Source: Yaniella flava (GTDB taxonomy: Bacteria; Actinomycetota; Actinomycetes; Actinomycetales; Micrococcaceae). From it: a stretch of DNA of 64,000 nt. Positions 33,910-43,591 of the stretch are shown piece by piece. The position numbers and the translations under genes were made by a program. Position 1 is the first letter of the stretch. Each line of letters starts with the position of its first letter. The stretch spans positions 1-64,000 of the forward strand of contig NZ_BAAAMN010000013.1 of assembly GCF_039529295.1 (NCBI RefSeq), in the 5' to 3' direction. The notes below the pieces were generated by a model that was given only the letters and a program-made list of their open reading frames with translations, did no database searches and was not told the origin of the DNA.

Positions 33910-35523
33910 ATGCATCTTTCCCGACGCGCCCTGCTGGCTGGTTTCGCATCACTGGGGCTGACACCATTTGTAGCGCCAGCCGCTGCCTTGCCGCAACAAA
34001 GCCCAAGTCCGGGCTCGACCTCCCGTACCTTTCGCATCGGCGTGCCCGCGCGCGCATTAACCACCGATCCGGCCGTCACCAACGACATCGAAACCCACCG
34101 ACTCGGCCGTCAGGTGTACCAAAACCTCATCGGCGTCGACGAAGAAACCGGTGAAACCATCCCCGAGCTCGCCATCGATTGGAGTTTCTCCAACGACGGG
34201 CTCGAACTCGTCCTAGAACTTGATGAGGACGTCACCTTCCACGACGGTACCGAACTGACCGCTGAGGTCGTCGTGTCAAACTTTGAACGCTGGGGCAACG
34301 TCGATGAGCTCCTCGGTGATGAGCAACTCAGACAGGTTGGCCGCCTGCCCTATTCGGTGGTGTTTGGCGGGTATGCCTCCGAAGATTCCTGCCTACTGGA
34401 ATCCGTTGAAGCCACCGATGAATATACGGTGACCCTGACCCTGACCGACCCCGTGCAATCCCTCATTTCCTCGCTGACGCATCCGGCCTTCGCGATCAGC
34501 TCACCGGCCTCATGGGCCGCCTTTGATGAGGCATTGGACGACGGGTTACCACACGTCCCGCTGGCCGGCACCGGACCATACCGCTGGGGAGATACCAGCG
34601 GTTCGACGCTGGCGCTGGAATCCGTCAACAACGGCAACGACGTCGCCGTCATCCCCGTCCCCAACCTGCACGAACGGCTCTACGGACTGACCACCGAACA
34701 ACTCGACGCCTTCGACGCGGTCTCACCTGCCATACTGCGCGAACTCGTCCAATCCGGCTACCAAGTGCTCCAACGCGACCCGTTGGCTGTGCTGTATTTG
34801 GGCATCAACCAGTCGCATCCGGCACTGCAAGATCTTCACGTACGCCAAGCGGTTGCTCACGCACTCTTCCGCACCGATATGGTCGACACGCTGCATTTGG
34901 AAGGGTCGTATGTGGCCCATCAGTTCAACCCGCCATCGTTATTAGAACGTTCCGATGGCGTCACCACCTACAACGCCAGTCTCTCGCGTGCCCGCAACCT
35001 TTTGGACGCCGCTGGTTATGACGGCGAACCCATCGAGTTTTGGTACCCCACCGGTGCCGAACGGGTCTACATGACGCAGCCGCAAAAGCTCTTCTCGTAT
35101 CTATCGGGCCGTCTGGCCGCTGCCGGATTCAACATCGTGGCCAAACCCGGCAGCTGGCACAACGGCGACTACATGTCCCAAGTGATGGGCGGCTCCGCTG
35201 ACCGCGGACTACACCTCTTTGGACGAAACGTCTACGTGCGCGATCCGTTCTACCTGTTGGCCGAGCTCTTCGAACAGTCCAGCGCCGAATTTTCTTGGAA
35301 CAACCCGACGGTCGCCGAAGCACTGGCCCAGGCTCGGGTAGAAGACGATGCAGACGCCCGCACCGCCCTGTTAACCCGGGTCGAGGAAGCCATCAGTCTC
35401 GATATTCCCGCGGTGCCACTGACCTTCCCCATCACCGCGTTAGCCTCGGGGCACGACGTCGAATTTTATCCAATCTCACCGGTTTTGGATGAACAATATG
35501 CGCGCGTTCGACTGCTTGACTAA
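33910..35523 (+). CDS. Peptide-type ABC solute-binding protein, Tat-exported
   Basis: 537-residue SBP_bac_5 protein. The signal peptide HLSRRALLAGFASLGL has the twin-arginine motif SRRALLA; no lipobox cysteine follows, so the mature protein is probably free or held by its partner. The fold begins FRIGVPARALTTDPAVTNDI and has family segments VYQNLIGVDEETGETIPELA and VTFHDGTELTAEVVVSNFER. No DppB/C/D/F-type permease or ATPase genes are adjacent, so it is an orphan binding protein. The ligand is unknown. Confidence 0.87.
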   Translation: MHLSRRALLAGFASLGLTPFVAPAAALPQQSPSPGSTSRTFRIGVPARALTTDPAVTNDIETHRLGRQVYQNLIGVDEETGETIPELAIDWSFSNDGLELVLELDEDVTFHDGTELTAEVVVSNFERWGNVDELLGDEQLRQVGRLPYSVVFGGYASEDSCLLESVEATDEYTVTLTLTDPVQSLISSLTHPAFAISSPASWAAFDEALDDGLPHVPLAGTGPYRWGDTSGSTLALESVNNGNDVAVIPVPNLHERLYGLTTEQLDAFDAVSPAILRELVQSGYQVLQRDPLAVLYLGINQSHPALQDLHVRQAVAHALFRTDMVDTLHLEGSYVAHQFNPPSLLERSDGVTTYNASLSRARNLLDAAGYDGEPIEFWYPTGAERVYMTQPQKLFSYLSGRLAAAGFNIVAKPGSWHNGDYMSQVMGGSADRGLHLFGRNVYVRDPFYLLAELFEQSSAEFSWNNPTVAEALAQARVEDDADARTALLTRVEEAISLDIPAVPLTFPITALASGHDVEFYPISPVLDEQYARVRLLD

Positions 35524-35539
35524 ATTTATCGTTCACCAC

Positions 35540-35583
35540 TGGACAGTAGTAGAGTGGCATGGTCATAAGTGTTCAGTTGAACA
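35540..35583 (+). promoter_or_regulatory. mqo promoter with 14-base palindromic operator
   Basis: TGGACA (35540-35545), a 17-18 base spacer, then TCATAAG (35563-35569). Directly after it lies TGTTCAGTTGAACA (35570-35583), a 6-2-6 perfect inverted repeat placed at the predicted transcription start, a classic repressor position. Confidence 0.5.
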
Positions 35584-35609
35584 GATCAATGAAGATCAGG
35601 AGAAACCAC

Positions 35610-37088
35610 GTGCCGCAGTCAGGTTCGCAATACGACGTTGTGTTGATCGGGGGTGGGATCATGTCTGCGACCTTGGGTACGATGCTCAAGGAACTGGAGC
35701 CAGACTGGTCCATCGCACTGTATGAAAATCTTCACCAGGCGGGTCAGGAATCATCTGACCCCTGGAATAACGCCGGAACCGGCCACGCCGCGTTGTGTGA
35801 GCTCAACTACTCCCCCGCGAAGGCTGACGGTTCCGTCGACGTCACCAAGGCCATCAATATTAACGAGCAGTTCCATGTGTCGTTGCAGTATTGGTCGCAC
35901 CTGGTCAACAACGGCACACTGCGTAACCCTTCGAATTTCGTCAACTCCCTGCCACACATGTCGTTCGTGTGGGGCGATGACCACGCCAAATATTTGCAAA
36001 CCCGGTATGAGGCAATGGCGCCGAACCCGTTGTTTGCCGACATGCAGCACAGCGAAGACCAAGACCAGATCTCCGAATGGGCTCCGCTGCTAGTTGATGG
36101 ACGTGCTCAGGGCCAGCGCGTGGCTGCTTCACGGTTCGCATCCGGTACCGACGTTGATTTCGGTGCATTGTCGCGCCAGATGATTACCAAATTGGCCGAT
36201 GACGGGGTGGATGTCAACTACGGCCACAAAGTCACCGGGCTATCGCGTGACACCGATGGCCGTTGGCAGCTTGACGTCAAAGACCGCATCGGTGGCGAGA
36301 AGCGCAGCGTCAAAGCACGCTTCGTGTTCATCGGTGCCGGTGGTGGCGCCCTGGAGCTGCTGCAATCCTCTGGCATTCCGGAGGCCAAAGGTTTCGGTGG
36401 GTTCCCCATCTCGGGCGAATTTTTGCGTTCGACCAACCAGGAAGTCATCGACCAGCACTACGCCAAAGTGTATGGTCAGGCCGCCGTCGGTGCCCCACCG
36501 ATGTCGGTACCACACCTCGACACCCGATTCGTCGACGGTCGTCGCTCCTTGATGTTCGGGCCCTTCGCCGGGTTCTCCACAAACTTCTTGAAGACCGGCT
36601 CGATTCTCGATTTACCGAAATCGGTGCGACCACACAACCTGTTACCCATGCTCAACGTCGCCAAAGACAATTTCGACCTGGTCGGCTACCTCGTCTCAGA
36701 AATTACCAAATCGCAGGGCAAAAAAATCGACGCACTGCGCAACTTCTATCCCGACGCCGCAGACGAGGGGTGGGAACTGATCACCGCCGGTCAGCGCGTC
36801 CAGGTCATCAAAAAGGATCCAGCCAAGGGCGGCATCCTGCAATTTGGTACCGAACTCGTCTCGGGTGCGGAGGGTTCAATTGCCGCACTCCTCGGAGCAT
36901 CCCCCGGTGCCTCGACCGCCGCACCAATCATGGTCGAATTGCTGCGCCGCAGCTTCCCGACGCGGTTCAATGACTGGGAGACGAAACTTACCGAGATGAT
37001 CCCATCGCTGGGCAAACGTCTCAACGATCACCCCGATCTGCTGGCCGAAGTCACCAAGGAAACCACTAAAACGCTCCAGCTCGGCTAG
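35610..37088 (+). CDS. mqo: Malate:quinone oxidoreductase
   Basis: Membrane-associated FAD enzyme that oxidises malate to oxaloacetate and reduces quinone, replacing or supplementing malate dehydrogenase in the TCA cycle. The FAD-binding motif is YDVVLIGGGIMSATLGTML; NNAGTGHAALCELNYSP and FGPFAGFSTNFLKTGS are family segments. 492 residues. The GTG at 35610 (VPQSGSQYD) is preferred for the AGGAGA seven bases upstream and because the extra residues of the longer frame do not resemble the family. Confidence 0.95.
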   Translation: MPQSGSQYDVVLIGGGIMSATLGTMLKELEPDWSIALYENLHQAGQESSDPWNNAGTGHAALCELNYSPAKADGSVDVTKAININEQFHVSLQYWSHLVNNGTLRNPSNFVNSLPHMSFVWGDDHAKYLQTRYEAMAPNPLFADMQHSEDQDQISEWAPLLVDGRAQGQRVAASRFASGTDVDFGALSRQMITKLADDGVDVNYGHKVTGLSRDTDGRWQLDVKDRIGGEKRSVKARFVFIGAGGGALELLQSSGIPEAKGFGGFPISGEFLRSTNQEVIDQHYAKVYGQAAVGAPPMSVPHLDTRFVDGRRSLMFGPFAGFSTNFLKTGSILDLPKSVRPHNLLPMLNVAKDNFDLVGYLVSEITKSQGKKIDALRNFYPDAADEGWELITAGQRVQVIKKDPAKGGILQFGTELVSGAEGSIAALLGASPGASTAAPIMVELLRRSFPTRFNDWETKLTEMIPSLGKRLNDHPDLLAEVTKETTKTLQLG

Positions 37089-37142
37089 TTATCCACACAA
37101 CACACGACACGGCCGGCGGCGCGGCGCGATGTGTAGCAGGAT

Positions 37143-37169
37143 GGTCTCACCTAGATCGGAGGTGAGACC
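37143..37169 (+). promoter_or_regulatory. Hairpin covering the HNH gene's ribosome binding site
   Basis: GGTCTCACCT (37143-37152) pairs perfectly with AGGTGAGACC (37160-37169) around a seven-base loop. The ribosome binding site GGAGG (37158-37162) lies in the loop and 3' arm and the ATG follows three bases after the stem. Confidence 0.7.
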
Positions 37170-37171
37170 CC

Positions 37172-38869
37172 ATGACCATCGCGACCGCGCCCAACCTGCT
37201 CGAAACACTCGACCTCCCCGGTGTCGACGGGCCCGTTGACTGGGGTGAGCTGACCACCGAGCAACTCCACGATCTCATTCGCGGCGCATTCCAACAGCTC
37301 GACGACCAAGAGCCTGACGTGCCCAGTGACGGTGTGTTGCAGCGCTCTATGCAACTCGAGGAGACGTTGCGCGCGGCGACGCCCCTGCAATACCGTTACA
37401 CAGGTCTGATCAAGGATGGCTTCGACACCGTCAAGCTGCGCGATACGCTGGGATTACCCCGGGGCAAAACAGCGTTCCGCGACACCAACGACCTCATCGC
37501 AAAGACCCATGGCATTCGCGGCCACGAGGCCGCCGGGCGCGTTCGTCTTGCGGCATCCATGACACCGGCGCGTGTTACCGACCCCGACCGCGGCACGACC
37601 GTGGGCGAAACTCGGCTGCCCATTCTTGGCGCATTCCAGGGCCGCGTGAATCCTGGGAAACTCTCTGCGGCCGTGTCGATGATCAACGACGTCGACAAAA
37701 CTGCCGAAACCGCGGGCAAAGATGAAGCCTACCGCGCCAAACTGCGCACAGTGATTGAGAAGGATCTCGCCACGAAAATCGAGTCCACTACGCCCGAAGA
37801 GTTCAGCCGATTCGTCGGGGAACGCAAACGGCAAGCGATGGCATCACTCGATCCGGCCGACCACAACTTTTCCCAGCAACAGACCGACGCCATGTACGAT
37901 GTGCGTCGCGTTGGGCCCGTCCGCGGCAACAAAAACGCCATCGAGTACAAAGTCATCATGGATGCCGAAGGCGATGAAGCGACACAAACGATGCTGTATG
38001 CGCTCACCAACCCGCGCGGCAAGGACGACGACGCCGAATTTGAAACCCGCAGCAAGGGCCATCGTCGGATGCATGCGCTGCGCGATCTCATCAAATTTGG
38101 GATGGCCAACTTGGACAAGTCCGGCTTCCGTGGCGCCAGCGGTGCGCACACACAAATGCTGGTGATTACCGATTATGCGACACTGTTGGACGGCGTCCGC
38201 AAAGAACTCGCCGGGCTGCTACCCGAGATTGACGCCGAGCAGCGCGAGAGACTGTTGACGCTACTGGCTCAGATGCATACGGCAGAAGTGTCCCAGGGCG
38301 AAAGTACCCATGTCCCCGAAATCGCTGGCGCGCAGGTGTCCGAGTCTTCGACGACGAACGTCGGCGAATCGGTCATGAGTCTTCCACCACCGAAAACCAC
38401 AGATATTGGTGAGTTGTTCGACGATGACAATTTGGACCGACTCCAACCACGAGTCTCTCAGGGAATCTTTACTAGGTATATTCCCCCGGATGTCATTTTT
38501 CGAATACGCTGCGATGTTGGGGTTTCGCCAATCACACTGACCGGACGACGACAAGTGTTGTCGAGTGGTCAGCAACAACGGCAGTTTAGCGAGCCCATTC
38601 GACGCGCGATTCTTGCTCGAGACCGGGGCTGTGTTGTGCCCGGATGTTACTGGGCGGCGTCGTTATGCGAAGTGCACCATGTTCAATATTGGTCCGAAGA
38701 CGGTGACACGAGTACGGCGAACGGGGTTCAATTGTGTTCGCACCATCACCAGGCTCTGCATGCTGATCAACTCCACATCAGCAAGGTTGATGGCGAATTC
38801 CGGTTTACGCTGCACCGGCTCATTGATCCTGGACAAGAGCCGAGGAAAAACTACTTCTTCCAAACCTAA
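37172..38869 (+). CDS. DUF222 / HNH endonuclease-like protein (13E12 type)
   Basis: 565 residues. The N-terminal two-thirds is the helical DUF222 region (REP13E12 type); the C-terminus is an HNH nuclease module: RAILARDRGCVVPGCYWAAS, then CEVHHVQYWS and NGVQLCSHHHQALHADQL, giving the Cys pairs and catalytic HH..N..H. Such genes occur in several copies in many actinobacteria and are suspected mobile or phage-related elements; biological function is unknown. Initiation may be controlled by the hairpin at 37143-37169. Convergent with the phosphate cotransporter, only 14 bp apart. Confidence 0.88.
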   Translation: MTIATAPNLLETLDLPGVDGPVDWGELTTEQLHDLIRGAFQQLDDQEPDVPSDGVLQRSMQLEETLRAATPLQYRYTGLIKDGFDTVKLRDTLGLPRGKTAFRDTNDLIAKTHGIRGHEAAGRVRLAASMTPARVTDPDRGTTVGETRLPILGAFQGRVNPGKLSAAVSMINDVDKTAETAGKDEAYRAKLRTVIEKDLATKIESTTPEEFSRFVGERKRQAMASLDPADHNFSQQQTDAMYDVRRVGPVRGNKNAIEYKVIMDAEGDEATQTMLYALTNPRGKDDDAEFETRSKGHRRMHALRDLIKFGMANLDKSGFRGASGAHTQMLVITDYATLLDGVRKELAGLLPEIDAEQRERLLTLLAQMHTAEVSQGESTHVPEIAGAQVSESSTTNVGESVMSLPPPKTTDIGELFDDDNLDRLQPRVSQGIFTRYIPPDVIFRIRCDVGVSPITLTGRRQVLSSGQQQRQFSEPIRRAILARDRGCVVPGCYWAASLCEVHHVQYWSEDGDTSTANGVQLCSHHHQALHADQLHISKVDGEFRFTLHRLIDPGQEPRKNYFFQT

Positions 38870-38883
38870 TACGCGCATTAAGT

Positions 38884-40134
38884 TTAGAACAGAGCAGTAA
38901 TTCCTATCATGATGGCAGGCAGCACGACGAAGAGTCCCGCCAACCAGGCAACAACATAGAGTTTGTTCTTCGCTCCGAGTGCTCCAAGCCATGAAGCGCC
39001 CAGTACGGGCAGCGGACGTAGGAACGGCACCAAGAAAATCACCAATGCCGAGAAGATGTTGTAGAACAGGTGCACTGCGGCTGCTGTCATGGCAGCGGTT
39101 GCTTGGCCACCGGTAAAGCCGAAGGCGGCAATCATAGACGTAATGGTGGTGCCGACGTTGGCGCCCACGGTGAAGGGGTAGATCTGCCACAGCGAAAACT
39201 TGCCGGAGGCGGCCAACGGCACGGTCAGTGAAGTGGTGGTTGATGACGACTGGACCATCACGGTGATGAGCAGTCCCGAGAAGATCCCAGAGATCGGGCC
39301 ACGACCGATGGCCTTGTGGAACATTTTCTCGACGTTGCCAACCAGCAATACCTTAAGCATGCTGGAGATGAATTTGATGACCATCAAGATCAGGCCAACA
39401 CCGACGGCGATCATTGCGATACCTGCCCAGACCGGCGGAAGCGCTGCTGTGAGTCCGGCTTCGACGCCGTTTGCACCTGGATCGGTCACGGCGGAGACCG
39501 CGTTGCCAAACGTCGTAAATATGGTGGCGATGATGCCGCCATCGGAGCCTGTGGTCAGGCCGGCGAACCAGGTACCGACGTGATCCAGGATGCCAAATGC
39601 CCACTCGAGGGGGAAAAAGATCGCCACCGACAGGATGTTGTACATGTCGTGGACTGATGCCGCAGAGAAGGCCCTACGAAATTGATTCCGATCCCCGGCT
39701 GCCCCGAGTGACACAATCGTCGAGGTCATCGTGGTACCAACATTGGCACCCATCAAGATCGGAATGGCAGTAGCCAGTGGAAGTCCCCCGGCAACCATAC
39801 CCACAACGATGGAAGTGGTGGTAGAGGAAGACTGCGTGAGGACGGTCGCGAGGATACCGATGACGAGCCCGACGACGGGGTTTTGGGCAAAGGTAAAGAT
39901 GCTTTCGGCTTGACCACCGGTTGCCGCGCTGAATCCCGAGCCGATCACATTCACGGCGGTGATCAACAGGTACACCGCGAACACCACGGAGAACCATTCG
40001 ATAACTTTTCGAGTTCTAGCGGTTACTGGTAGACGGTCCAGCAGGCGGGGGCGTTGAACTGTTTCAATAGGTGCGCCGTCGCCCGGAGAATCAAAATTTA
40101 GGACCCTGTTCTCCGTAGAATTATCTAGGCTCAT
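38884..40134 (-). CDS. Na+/phosphate cotransporter family protein
   Basis: 416-residue membrane protein with the two inverted repeats of the NptA/PiT-II family, each bearing a QSSS motif (VLTQSSSTTTSIVVG and VMVQSSSTTTSLTVP) and a GANVGTT segment (MGANVGTTMTS, VGANVGTTITS). Imports inorganic phosphate with sodium. The C-terminal PhoU-like domain found in some bacterial homologues is absent. Confidence 0.92.
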   Translation of the reverse strand: MSLDNSTENRVLNFDSPGDGAPIETVQRPRLLDRLPVTARTRKVIEWFSVVFAVYLLITAVNVIGSGFSAATGGQAESIFTFAQNPVVGLVIGILATVLTQSSSTTTSIVVGMVAGGLPLATAIPILMGANVGTTMTSTIVSLGAAGDRNQFRRAFSAASVHDMYNILSVAIFFPLEWAFGILDHVGTWFAGLTTGSDGGIIATIFTTFGNAVSAVTDPGANGVEAGLTAALPPVWAGIAMIAVGVGLILMVIKFISSMLKVLLVGNVEKMFHKAIGRGPISGIFSGLLITVMVQSSSTTTSLTVPLAASGKFSLWQIYPFTVGANVGTTITSMIAAFGFTGGQATAAMTAAAVHLFYNIFSALVIFLVPFLRPLPVLGASWLGALGAKNKLYVVAWLAGLFVVLPAIMIGITALF

Positions 40135-40492
40135 ACCCGAGATAGTCCCTTCGCTCTGTCGATGTCACACACAGTGAAACATCGATACATGAACGAAAGG
40201 TTAACCCAAAAATAATGGCCGGTTTTTAAAGACGGAATAGAGGCTCTGGTTGGCGCCTATTGAGTGCAAAAGGCCGGTTTTACCCCGGTCAGGCGGCACA
40301 AAGAGGTGTTCATCACGTTCATGGCAACTGGTCCAAGGTGAACAATCAGTTTTCATCAGTCTCCCAAATTAGTGCAACAATCGAGCCCTTGACCAGTTTG
40401 CTCGTGATGTAGGTTACGAACCTGTCAGGTTTACACCCGCAGGTCAATCGACCAGGCCCCATATAGTCAACTTGCGTTCACCAGCGGTTCGA
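40135..40492. other. Intergenic region without a gene
   Basis: No gene seen. It holds the promoter of the phosphate cotransporter (minus strand) and the 3' side of sbcC. Two copies of GGCCGGTTTT occur at 40217-40226 and 40272-40281, the second followed by CCCCGGTC so that it could form a weak hairpin; no function can be assigned. Confidence 0.5.
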
Positions 40493-43400
40493 TCAAGCCA
40501 AGTCTGGGGCGATGACCTTCACACTGGAGCCGGTCTGCGTTTTGTGCACTTGGATGCGGTGCGGGATTTGCTGTTTCATGGATTCAACGTGAGAGACCAG
40601 TCCGATGAGACGCCCGTCGTCCTGTAATGCATCCAGGACCCCCATGACGTCTTCGAGGGTTTCTGCATCGAGGGAGCCGAAGCCCTCATCGATGAATAGG
40701 GTATCCATGGCGACACCGCCGGCCTGTGCTTGCACGGCATCGGCCAGCCCGAGTGCCAAAGCGAGTGAGGCCATGAACGTTTCACCACCGGAGAGGGTGG
40801 AGGGGTTGCGTACCGTGTCGTTGACGTGGTCGATCACTTCGAGATTCAGTCCGGCGTGGCCACGTCCGCCATGGCCCACAGCGTGTTTGAGTTCGTATCG
40901 TCCCCCGGTCATGCCGGTGAGTCGTTCGGACGCGTTCGCCGCGACCTGTTCCAACCAACCGGCCAGCACGAATGAGCGCAGTGGCATCGTCGCCGAGTTC
41001 TCTCCCCGGCCAGCAACGACATCGCTGAGGCCCGCGAGTTCTTCGTAAGTCGCCAACTGGTGAGCAGAGCGTCGACTGACTTCTTCCAATTGTTGATGTT
41101 GGCCGCGCGCTTGGTTGTGTGCGGCTTGGATGCTGCCGTGTTCTCGGTTGGCTTGTGACAGTGCAACTTGCGCCGCGTGCTGGGCGTCCCGAGCCGTTTC
41201 GAGGGCTTCTTCGGACGGCGCGCTGTGGCCCTCATCGAGGAGTTTGAGTCCGGCGACGACGGCGGGTTGGCCTGCTTTTTCCTCGAGCCGGTCGTGTTCG
41301 GTGGTCCATTGGCGCACCAGTTGGTCATGTTCTCGATACGTTTGAGCATCCAGCAGGTGCGCTGTGGCAGCATCGGCGTCGTCAAATGCGGGTTCCTCGT
41401 CGGTTGCAGATTTCCGCAACGCTTCGGCCACGCGATCGGCGCACGATGTTTGCTCCTTGACCGCCGTAGAGACGTCAGCCCCTTGATTCACAATCTGACT
41501 CACCGTTCGGTAAGCCGGTTCGACTGCGGAGCGCAACGCCTCAACGGTTTCGTATGCACCCAGGGCGGCGGCTAATGCTGCGCGCGATTGCTCGAGCTCA
41601 GTGGTGATGGAGGTGATCTGGGTAGTCGTTTCGGTCAGTTGCTGTTCTGCCGCGGATTGTTCGGCCCGCAACGCTTCGACACGAGTCTCATGTTCTTTAA
41701 TGCGCGCGCGCAGTGCAGCCAGTTCGGTAACATTTTGCTGCGCGGTTGCCACGCTGTGTTCCACGGTGGCAACTGCTGCGTCGGCCTCGGTAACGCCCCA
41801 TCCCCCGGCTCGCGTTTGGAGTTCGTGCAGGGTGGTCGATCGGCTTTGGTACGTTTGTTCGGCCTCGTTGGCGACCCGACGAGCTTCGGTTGCGCGATCT
41901 TCTGCCGTTTTGACGGCGTCATTGGAGATTTCTTCTAAGCCGTGAAGTTCGGCCGGGGCCGGGTGGCTCATGGATCCGCAAACTTCGCAGGGCTGACCGT
42001 CCTCGAGTTTTTCGGCCAGGAATCCGGCGGCCGCTTCAATCCGTCGACGCAGCAGCGTTTGGGCATGTTCCAGTGCGTCATCGGAGGTTTTCTTCGCCTC
42101 ATCGCGGGCCTGTTCCGCGGTGTTTGCTGCCAATTGTGCCGTATGCGCCTCTTTGGCAGCAGACTGTTTCGATTTTGCGTCTCGAAGTTGCTGTTGCACG
42201 GTTTCGAGGGTGTGTTCGACGCCGGCGAGTTGTTCGGCCTTTGCCTTGCTCGCCTCGAGTTCTTCTCGGACCGTTTCGAAGGTTTGTTGACGGGCTGCAA
42301 TCTGCTCAGTGAGTTGCTCTTGGGCGTGTTGGCGCTGTGTGAGTTGCTGTTGGTGTGCGGTGATCGTCGCCTGGGTCTTTTCGTGCTGCCGGAGTTGTTC
42401 GACGGCCCGAATGGCGGAGGACTCCACGGTTTTCCAACCATCCACCAACGCCGCCACCTCGTCGACGGTCACGGTGAAAATATCGCGGTCTGCGGCCCAG
42501 TGGACCACCATGGGGTCGTGTTGTGCCACGTCGAGCTGGTGTTGCCATTGCTCGATGGCTGCGGTTTGTTGCTGTTGAGCGGTCTGGAAGTGACGATGCG
42601 CGTCCGCGACAGGTTTGGCACGGTCGTGCATCGTGAGCTGTTGCCGGGCCGATTTCGCCGCCACAACGTCGTCACGGTGTGCTTGGTGACGCTGGCGGTA
42701 GTCAGTGGCGTCGCGAATCTGGGTTCGCTGTTCCTGGAGTTCGGCAAGCCGTTTCTGAGCTTGCTCTAGCGTCGTCTTCGACTGCTCGACTCGACGCCGG
42801 GCGTGGGTTTCAAGCCCGCTCATGACGTGCTCGACGTGTTCGATCAGCTGTTCGTCACTGAGTTCGCTCAGTTTTTCGTCCACGGGGTCGGTGGTGTCGT
42901 GAGCTGGCGCAGTGCACGTTTCAGCGATCTGGATGAGTCCGGCGCGCAGGCTTTCGCGACGCTCACTGTCTGCCTCGACGGCGCCGCGGAGTTTCTTGGC
43001 CTCAGTGGCCAGGTAGTCACCGATTTCGTCGAAGCGGTGGGTATTGAACAGCTGACGCAGGATGGCCTCACGATCATTACTCGAGGCTTTGAGGAATCGT
43101 GCGAAATCGCCCTGGGGCAACAGCACGACGGAGGTGAACTGTTCGCGGCTCAGCCCGATCACCGAGCGCAGGATCTGTTGAGCTTCGTCGACCCGGGTGG
43201 TCAACTGCCGCGATTCGCCCTCGATAATTTCGGTCAGGGCAATGCTGGCCTGACGGATCACGACGTCGTCGGGATCTTTGGCACCGCGGCGGGGTGCCAA
43301 GTGTTGCAGCACCCTGTCGATGACGAAGCGTCTCGAACCGAAAGAGACATCAAGCGTAATGGTCGGGGCGACACCGGGTTTGGCTAGCGTGGAGTGGAGC

Positions 43401-43591
43401 TCGGTATTTTTGCGCTCATCGTCGGCCTTGCCGTAGAGCGCAAAGGTGATGACGTCTAGGATGGTTGATTTTCCGGCGCCGGTGGGCCCGTCGAGTAAAA
43501 ACAGACCGACCTGGTCGAGTTGGGCAAACGCCAGGTGCTGTTGCCCGGCGTAGGGCCCGATGGCTTGGAACGTGAGGGCGTGGATGCGCAT
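40493..43591 (-). CDS. sbcC: Nuclease SbcCD, subunit C
   Basis: SMC-like ATPase subunit (1032 residues) of the SbcCD (Rad50-Mre11-type) complex that opens DNA hairpins and processes double-strand breaks. Walker A LLDGPTGAGKSTILDVITFAL near residue 35; two long coiled coils; the zinc hook CEVC near residue 531 (QPCEVCGSMSHP); signature LSGGETFMASLALALGLAD and Walker B MDTLFIDEGFGSLD near the end. The start overlaps the sbcD stop by one base (TAATG). Confidence 0.95.
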   Translation of the reverse strand: MRIHALTFQAIGPYAGQQHLAFAQLDQVGLFLLDGPTGAGKSTILDVITFALYGKADDERKNTELHSTLAKPGVAPTITLDVSFGSRRFVIDRVLQHLAPRRGAKDPDDVVIRQASIALTEIIEGESRQLTTRVDEAQQILRSVIGLSREQFTSVVLLPQGDFARFLKASSNDREAILRQLFNTHRFDEIGDYLATEAKKLRGAVEADSERRESLRAGLIQIAETCTAPAHDTTDPVDEKLSELSDEQLIEHVEHVMSGLETHARRRVEQSKTTLEQAQKRLAELQEQRTQIRDATDYRQRHQAHRDDVVAAKSARQQLTMHDRAKPVADAHRHFQTAQQQQTAAIEQWQHQLDVAQHDPMVVHWAADRDIFTVTVDEVAALVDGWKTVESSAIRAVEQLRQHEKTQATITAHQQQLTQRQHAQEQLTEQIAARQQTFETVREELEASKAKAEQLAGVEHTLETVQQQLRDAKSKQSAAKEAHTAQLAANTAEQARDEAKKTSDDALEHAQTLLRRRIEAAAGFLAEKLEDGQPCEVCGSMSHPAPAELHGLEEISNDAVKTAEDRATEARRVANEAEQTYQSRSTTLHELQTRAGGWGVTEADAAVATVEHSVATAQQNVTELAALRARIKEHETRVEALRAEQSAAEQQLTETTTQITSITTELEQSRAALAAALGAYETVEALRSAVEPAYRTVSQIVNQGADVSTAVKEQTSCADRVAEALRKSATDEEPAFDDADAATAHLLDAQTYREHDQLVRQWTTEHDRLEEKAGQPAVVAGLKLLDEGHSAPSEEALETARDAQHAAQVALSQANREHGSIQAAHNQARGQHQQLEEVSRRSAHQLATYEELAGLSDVVAGRGENSATMPLRSFVLAGWLEQVAANASERLTGMTGGRYELKHAVGHGGRGHAGLNLEVIDHVNDTVRNPSTLSGGETFMASLALALGLADAVQAQAGGVAMDTLFIDEGFGSLDAETLEDVMGVLDALQDDGRLIGLVSHVESMKQQIPHRIQVHKTQTGSSVKVIAPDLA

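Noticed and set aside
40217..40281. Two GGCCGGTTTT copies as a possible repeat family or regulator sites
   Set aside because: Only ten bases shared, with different surroundings and no other copies recognised nearby.
41942..42769. Long plus-strand open frame (275 codons) inside sbcC
   Set aside because: It is antisense to the sbcC coiled-coil region; composition follows from the coding strand, and no family features are visible.
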